Shown piece after piece: positions 60,160 to 64,000 of a stretch of DNA of 64,000 nt. Position 1 is the stretch's first letter, and every line of letters begins with the position of its first letter. The stretch spans positions 12,674,031 through 12,738,030 of the forward strand of contig JAQFVV010012405.1 in the NCBI GenBank assembly GCA_028023455.1, given 5' to 3'. The translations under genes and the position numbers were made by a program. The notes under the pieces were generated by a model that was given only the letters and a program-made list of their open reading frames with translations, had not been told where the DNA came from and ran no database searches. Origin of the DNA: Epiperipatus broadwayi. Its lineage: Eukaryota > Onychophora > Udeonychophora > Euonychophora > Peripatidae.

Positions 60160-61275
60160 CAGTGATGAAAGTTTATTCATCAAAAAAAAAAAAACAGATA
60201 CAAATATAGTTAGAAAAAGGTTAACAAGGGAGTGATTATATGATAAATTGAAATTTCAGGAGCAACATGGTAAGAGAGGAAGGATACATGAAAAGGAATG
60301 GGAAGTGGAAAGGGGAAATGGTGTATGGTCCAGGCCAGTCCGAGATGCAGGTCTTCATTGGGCAAGCACCACATGGCTCACAAACATTTGAATGATTGAG
60401 TCCTATGACAGAGGCTGAGAGGATGGGAGTTGGAGGATTGCTCAAGTGTCTGTGAGGAGTGGAGGTGGGGCTAGTTTGGTATCTCTGGTTTCAAGGGAGT
60501 GAATTAGGTCCAATAGTTTTTGATTCACTGAGTGGATACTCGGTCAAAAATAATGGCACATCGGAGCAACCAGAGTGCATAGATGAGAAAAACTGATAAT
60601 CTAATAGTTGCAAAGACCCCTGTTTCTATAGATTCTTGGAGGTTGAAGATGGTGTTCCTGTGCAAGAAAAGGCAGGAGTTGATGATATGTTTCACTCCAA
60701 GCAGAAAGAGACATTTAAGTAGGAAGTGCTGGAGGGTTTCATTATAAGTTTTACAGAGCTGGCATATGGGAGAGATCTTGATGAAACCTCTACAGTTGAC
60801 CAAAAATTGATTTACGGGAAGGGAGTGAAGACTGATTTTGAGGAGGAAATCGAGAAATTTTGCCTCAAGAGACCACCTTTTGAATTTGTGGATTAATTGA
60901 GCATTGGTAAGTTTGAGGTATGTAGGGGACACAATGGAGAAATCTGCAGTCTGATTAAAAACTTCCCAATACTTTACTTTGTCACTGATGGATGGTATAA
61001 CAAAGCCAGCCTTTTGAAGGATGTTGGCAATGAGTGAGGTCCATGACCTGGGCCTGCCACTGGGAGGAGTGTTGGTGAATGTGACAATGATATGTACAAG
61101 ATTGGCAGGAAAGTGACTTAGGAGTGTGAGGATAATGTTGTGAGATCTCTGGATCAGAAGAGTGTTGATGGAGTGCAGGCCCAGCCCATTGAGGTTTTTA
61201 GGAAAACAAGTTCTTTTTAGGCTGATGTCCATGTATTGTATGACTGTTGTTGGAATGTTATATATAGAGAGAGAT
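60160..61275 (-). mobile_element. LINE 3' fragment (zinc-knuckle type), fairly fresh
   Basis: The segment is visibly richer in GC than the flanks. On the minus strand it holds the carboxy-terminal coding part followed by about 360 bases of untranslated sequence, ending near a T run on the plus strand (60150-60158) that could be the poly(A) tail. It is related to the decayed relic at 17-19 kb. Confidence 0.65.
60525..61232 (-). CDS. LINE reverse transcriptase C-terminal domain (partial)
   Basis: A 235-codon frame that continues open upstream to about 61275, so its Met is internal. Landmarks: FPKNLNGLGLHSINTL near residue 11, the block where the thumb ends in many LINE proteins. Next come a variable Leu-rich part with KVKYWEVFNQ and KFKRWSLEAKFLDFLLKISL near residue 115. 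The zinc-knuckle-like CQLC....ETLQHFLLKC follows at about residues 156-173, before a hydrophobic carboxy end. The RT catalytic part is missing through 5' truncation. The zinc knuckle is typical of the RT-associated carboxy domain that binds RNA or target DNA. The clade is not assigned; it is not RTE. Confidence 0.65.
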   Translation of the reverse strand: MDISLKRTCFPKNLNGLGLHSINTLLIQRSHNIILTLLSHFPANLVHIIVTFTNTPPSGRPRSWTSLIANILQKAGFVIPSISDKVKYWEVFNQTADFSIVSPTYLKLTNAQLIHKFKRWSLEAKFLDFLLKISLHSLPVNQFLVNCRGFIKISPICQLCKTYNETLQHFLLKCLFLLGVKHIINSCLFLHRNTIFNLQESIETGVFATIRLSVFLIYALWLLRCAIIFDRVSTQ

Positions 61276-61454
61276 TTTAAGTGCTGGAATGGTATTTTTT
61301 TGTGTGTTTATTTATTTATATTTTTTTTGTTTGTTTAGATTGGTATTTGTTTGGGTTAGATTTGTAATATTTATTTGGTATAGGATTATTTATTGTTATA
61401 GAATTTATTTTCTTTGACTAACCTTATTTAATTTTAAATTTGGGATAATTTTAA

Positions 61455-61545
61455 GATATATATATATAGTGTATCAGTAATAAGAGATAGAGTGGTGAGC
61501 AGTGGGTCATGTGAAAGTCTGTGCTCATATACTCTATATATTACA
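61455..61545 (-). repeat. Family A fragment
   Basis: Reads AGTGTATCAGTAATAAGAG, then GAGTGGTGAGCAGTGGGTC and GTGAAAGTCTGTGCTC, the same direction as the 23.49-23.66 kb copies. Confidence 0.65.
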
Positions 61546-61549
61546 TAAG

Positions 61550-62745
61550 TTAGAATAATAAATCAGTGTTTTGTACTGGTGAGACTAATAATAAATAAAA
61601 TGTTTGTGTTTCTTATTAGCTTGTTAAAATGTGATGAAATGTTTTAATAGTATACTAGTGCTAGATGACATCTATATATAATTCTACATGTATATAAGCT
61701 GTTTATCAATTCTTCTAATAGGTAACACAATTTTACTAATAGTGACCAACCCACTCATCATTTGAAATATCAAATGAATCATGCGTTTATGAAAAAGTGA
61801 AGTAAGCATATTTTGCCACTACTTTTATATCTGAAATTTCATACGCTGAGGATCAAAAATTTTAATTAAAGCTGGAATTGTTATCATATGAGGGCACCAC
61901 TAAGAAAAGAACCTAGAGCCATGAAATTAGAAGAATCTTATATTTGCAGCTGTTAATTTATATATGTATGACAGATCCAGCTAAACTCCCCCTTTACAAT
62001 CTCATTTTTAATATGCGTGGATACAATATGATAATAGTTTTTATTATCACATACAAACACTAAAGGAACAAACAAATACACTTAAATAAGTTTCAATTAA
62101 TAATACACTTTATTATAGTTTACTTTTCTTTTATTCAAGACTATTAATAGAACCGATCACTAATAATTCCCCCTCTACCTTCCCCCTTTGTATACTCTTA
62201 ACATAACTAACATAATCATTCGTTTTTTTTCTTTTTTTTTTATATAAATAAAAAAACAAAGGTGAAGAGTGACATAGGTATTTCATTCTCGAAGGAACAT
62301 GTGCTTTTATTTAAATAAGTGTCCCAAACTTGTCAATTCTTGACCGGTATAGAGACTAAGTGGCTTACTATTAGGAGCAAGTTATTACACTAAACCCCTA
62401 CCCTCTCTTTCAATATTTACTCAACCCTTAATACTTTTCATTTTTGCTTTCTAAATCATTTTACATTCTATCCTGATAACATTTTTTTGGATTCATTAAT
62501 GGGGATTATTATTATTTTTAACCTTGCCCAATAGTCCTGAAAATTTTGTCAAAATTTAGTTAAACCCTTTGAAAAGAAAAATTCAAAAAATATAAATAAT
62601 TTATGTATCTTAAATAAACTAATTATGTAATGTAAATATAAACATTATTTATAATATATAAAGATCCCTTTCTATTGTCACAACTTATAGTTTATGGCTG
62701 ATTAAATATAATTGTAAATAGATATGTTTTAAGTTCACCGATCTA
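61550..62745. other. AT-rich spacer, nothing recognised
   Basis: No frame or repeat could be supported. Confidence 0.4.
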
Positions 62746-62749
62746 TAAT

Positions 62750-63040
62750 TCAATCAATAACAAAGTTTCTGTTACCCTGATCCATCAGTGTACGTTCATA
62801 CACATTTCTTGGGATCTCTTGGGACTTGACTCTCAATAACGCTTTGCTTTCTCCTACATGGTTTGATGTTTCATGAGGTGTTTTCCCAGTTCGATGAAAA
62901 TCTAGGAATGAATCAGTATCCCGGCTGGGGATGGATTCTATTTCATTTAGCCTTCTATCATTTTTATTTCCATTTTTTTTTATATTAGTTCTTTTCTTTT
63001 TATTAAAAAAGCTAATAATTAATACAATAGGTTTTTCTCT
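62750..63040 (-). other. Stop-to-stop frame of 96 codons, possible terminal exon
   Basis: On the minus strand this frame is open from after a TAG (63041-63043) to TGA (62750-62752). The part 62750-62950 is markedly less AT-rich than its surroundings. It reads a short hydrophobic run IVLIISFF followed by a basic cluster (NKKKR). A polar tail follows with RRLNEIESIPSRDTDSF, KTPHETSNHVGE and a final VYERTLMDQGN. A membrane-proximal tail encoded in a last exon would look like this, but the hydrophobic run is too short to be a full span and no splice acceptor stands out. No family is recognised. Confidence 0.3.
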
Positions 63041-63431
63041 CTATTTAGAGTCTTTTTTCCCCATTGTCCTTTTATTTGATCATGTTCCCACCCAGTGATT
63101 GCATTTTTTTTAACACCTTCCAATTAGAAGTCATGACAATAGAATTAATTACAATTCTTTTCTCTCCCCCTCCCTTCAGATTAGAAAATTTAATTACAAA
63201 ATTGTTTCCAAAAATAAATAAAAATATTTCTCTAATATCACTTTCGATGTAATCTCTCAATCCAATTAAAAAAATAACTAATCTACCATTTTGTTTTTTC
63301 TTTTCTTTCTGTTTTTTAAAATCCCAATAAAAAAAACTAATAAATAATACCAAAAACCTACTTTAAAAAACTAATAAATAATACCAAAAAAAAACTTTCT
63401 ATACACACAGCATTTATTTCTTATTTTAACA

Positions 63432-64000
63432 GTTACAAATACCTTGGTCAGATTATTAATACAGATGGAAACATAATGGAGGAAATTAATCATAGAATTA
63501 AACTTGGTTGGAGTGCTTTTGGTAGAAATAACTTGATACTAAAAGGAAATATGCCTATGTGTTTGAAAAGGATGGTTTTTAACAAATGTGTTTTACCAGT
63601 TCTTACTTATGGATCTGAGACTTGGACACTTAATAGAAGAGCAATACAGAGACTTCAGACAACTCAAAGAAGTATGAAGAGGTGTATGTTGGGAGTAACA
63701 AGAAGAGATCGAAAACACAATGTATGGATAAGACAACAAACAGGTGTTACTGACCTTATTGAAAAAATTAAAAGATTGAAATGGAGTTGGGCTGGACATA
63801 TTGCTAGAAGAGATGATAATAGATGGACAATTGAAATTTTAAACTGGATTCCAAGAGATTGTAAAAGACCCAGAAAGAGACCACATGTGAGATGGATGGA
63901 TGAAATAAGAAAATGTGCAGGGGTGTTGTGGAGAAGAGAAGCTAAAGATCGGAGAATATGGATTAAACTTGGAGAGACCTTCATCCTGCAGTGGATTGAT
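63432..64000 (+). mobile_element. RTE LINE 3' portion, runs off the window
   Basis: Open plus-strand frame from SYKYLGQIIN at 63432 to the last base (FILQWID), including LTYGSETWTLNRRAIQRLQ, WSWAGHIARRDDNRW and VRWMDEIRK. There are no stops, and it is nearly identical to the copies at 55.4 and 20.9 kb in the shared part, so it is young. The 5' truncation point is at about 63432; the tail should lie just beyond the window. Confidence 0.85.

Overview
This is a strongly AT-rich, intron- and transposon-dominated stretch of a eukaryotic nuclear genome, almost certainly an invertebrate animal. Long (ATT)n and (TTC)n microsatellites, tRNA-derived SINEs, RTE-type LINEs, a Ty3/Gypsy element and Penelope-like retroelement (PLE) pieces point to a metazoan, perhaps an arthropod; the species cannot be named from sequence alone. 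I found no complete host gene, rRNA, functional tRNA, CRISPR array or bacterial-type operon. At most three short segments (33.77-34.17, 53.9 and 62.75-63.04 kb) could be host exons.

Layout: 0-1 kb holds a 1-kb element with terminal inverted repeats (second copy at 35.7-36.7 kb). At 1.6-2.4 kb is an inverted pair of a dispersed repeat called family A here. From 3.0 to 11.4 kb three plus-strand RTE relics lie end to end; the first full-length one is hit by two tRNA-SINEs, and the second is split by a 3.5-kb unidentified insertion and by a perfect-looking hairpin. At 12.7-17 kb come more foldback repeats, a fourth RTE end and an (ATT)n tract. At 17-19 kb is a minus-strand relic of a different LINE, followed by compound microsatellites. 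At 20.86-22.74 kb is the best RTE reverse transcriptase (minus strand, 345-codon frame). At 23.4-30.3 kb is a field of SINEs, palindromes and PLE debris. At 31.5-33.6 kb is a diverged LTR, and at 34.76-35.37 kb a 0.6-kb (TTC)n/(ATT)n tract. From 36.77 to 45.20 kb lies an almost complete but decayed Ty3/Gypsy element on the minus strand. At 45.2-47.5 kb are further PLE and foldback units. The 47.5-52.2 kb stretch is AT-rich with little structure apart from a palindrome. At 52.2-53.2 kb is an RTE endonuclease relic, at 55.4 and 63.4-64 kb RTE 3' ends, and at 60.2-61.3 kb a relatively fresh LINE carboxy-terminal fragment.

The most interesting signal is a set of hammerhead-ribozyme-like motifs on both strands, sitting in long inverted repeats and beside two fragments that encode the carboxy-terminal part of a PLE GIY-YIG endonuclease. 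PLEs are known to carry minimal type I hammerheads. Here at least five sequence families share the same plan: a CTGATGA-type box, a short helix II, GAAA, then a tiny self-complementary stem III (ACTAGT, ACCATGGT, AACGTT or AGCGCT) and a cleavage-site pyrimidine or A. One subgroup has two or three extra nucleotides inside the CUGAUGA box, with a perfect 6-bp helix I in one member; that variant deserves an experimental look.

All protein-coding statements below come from reading frames and motif recognition; no database search was run. Boundaries of decayed elements are approximate.
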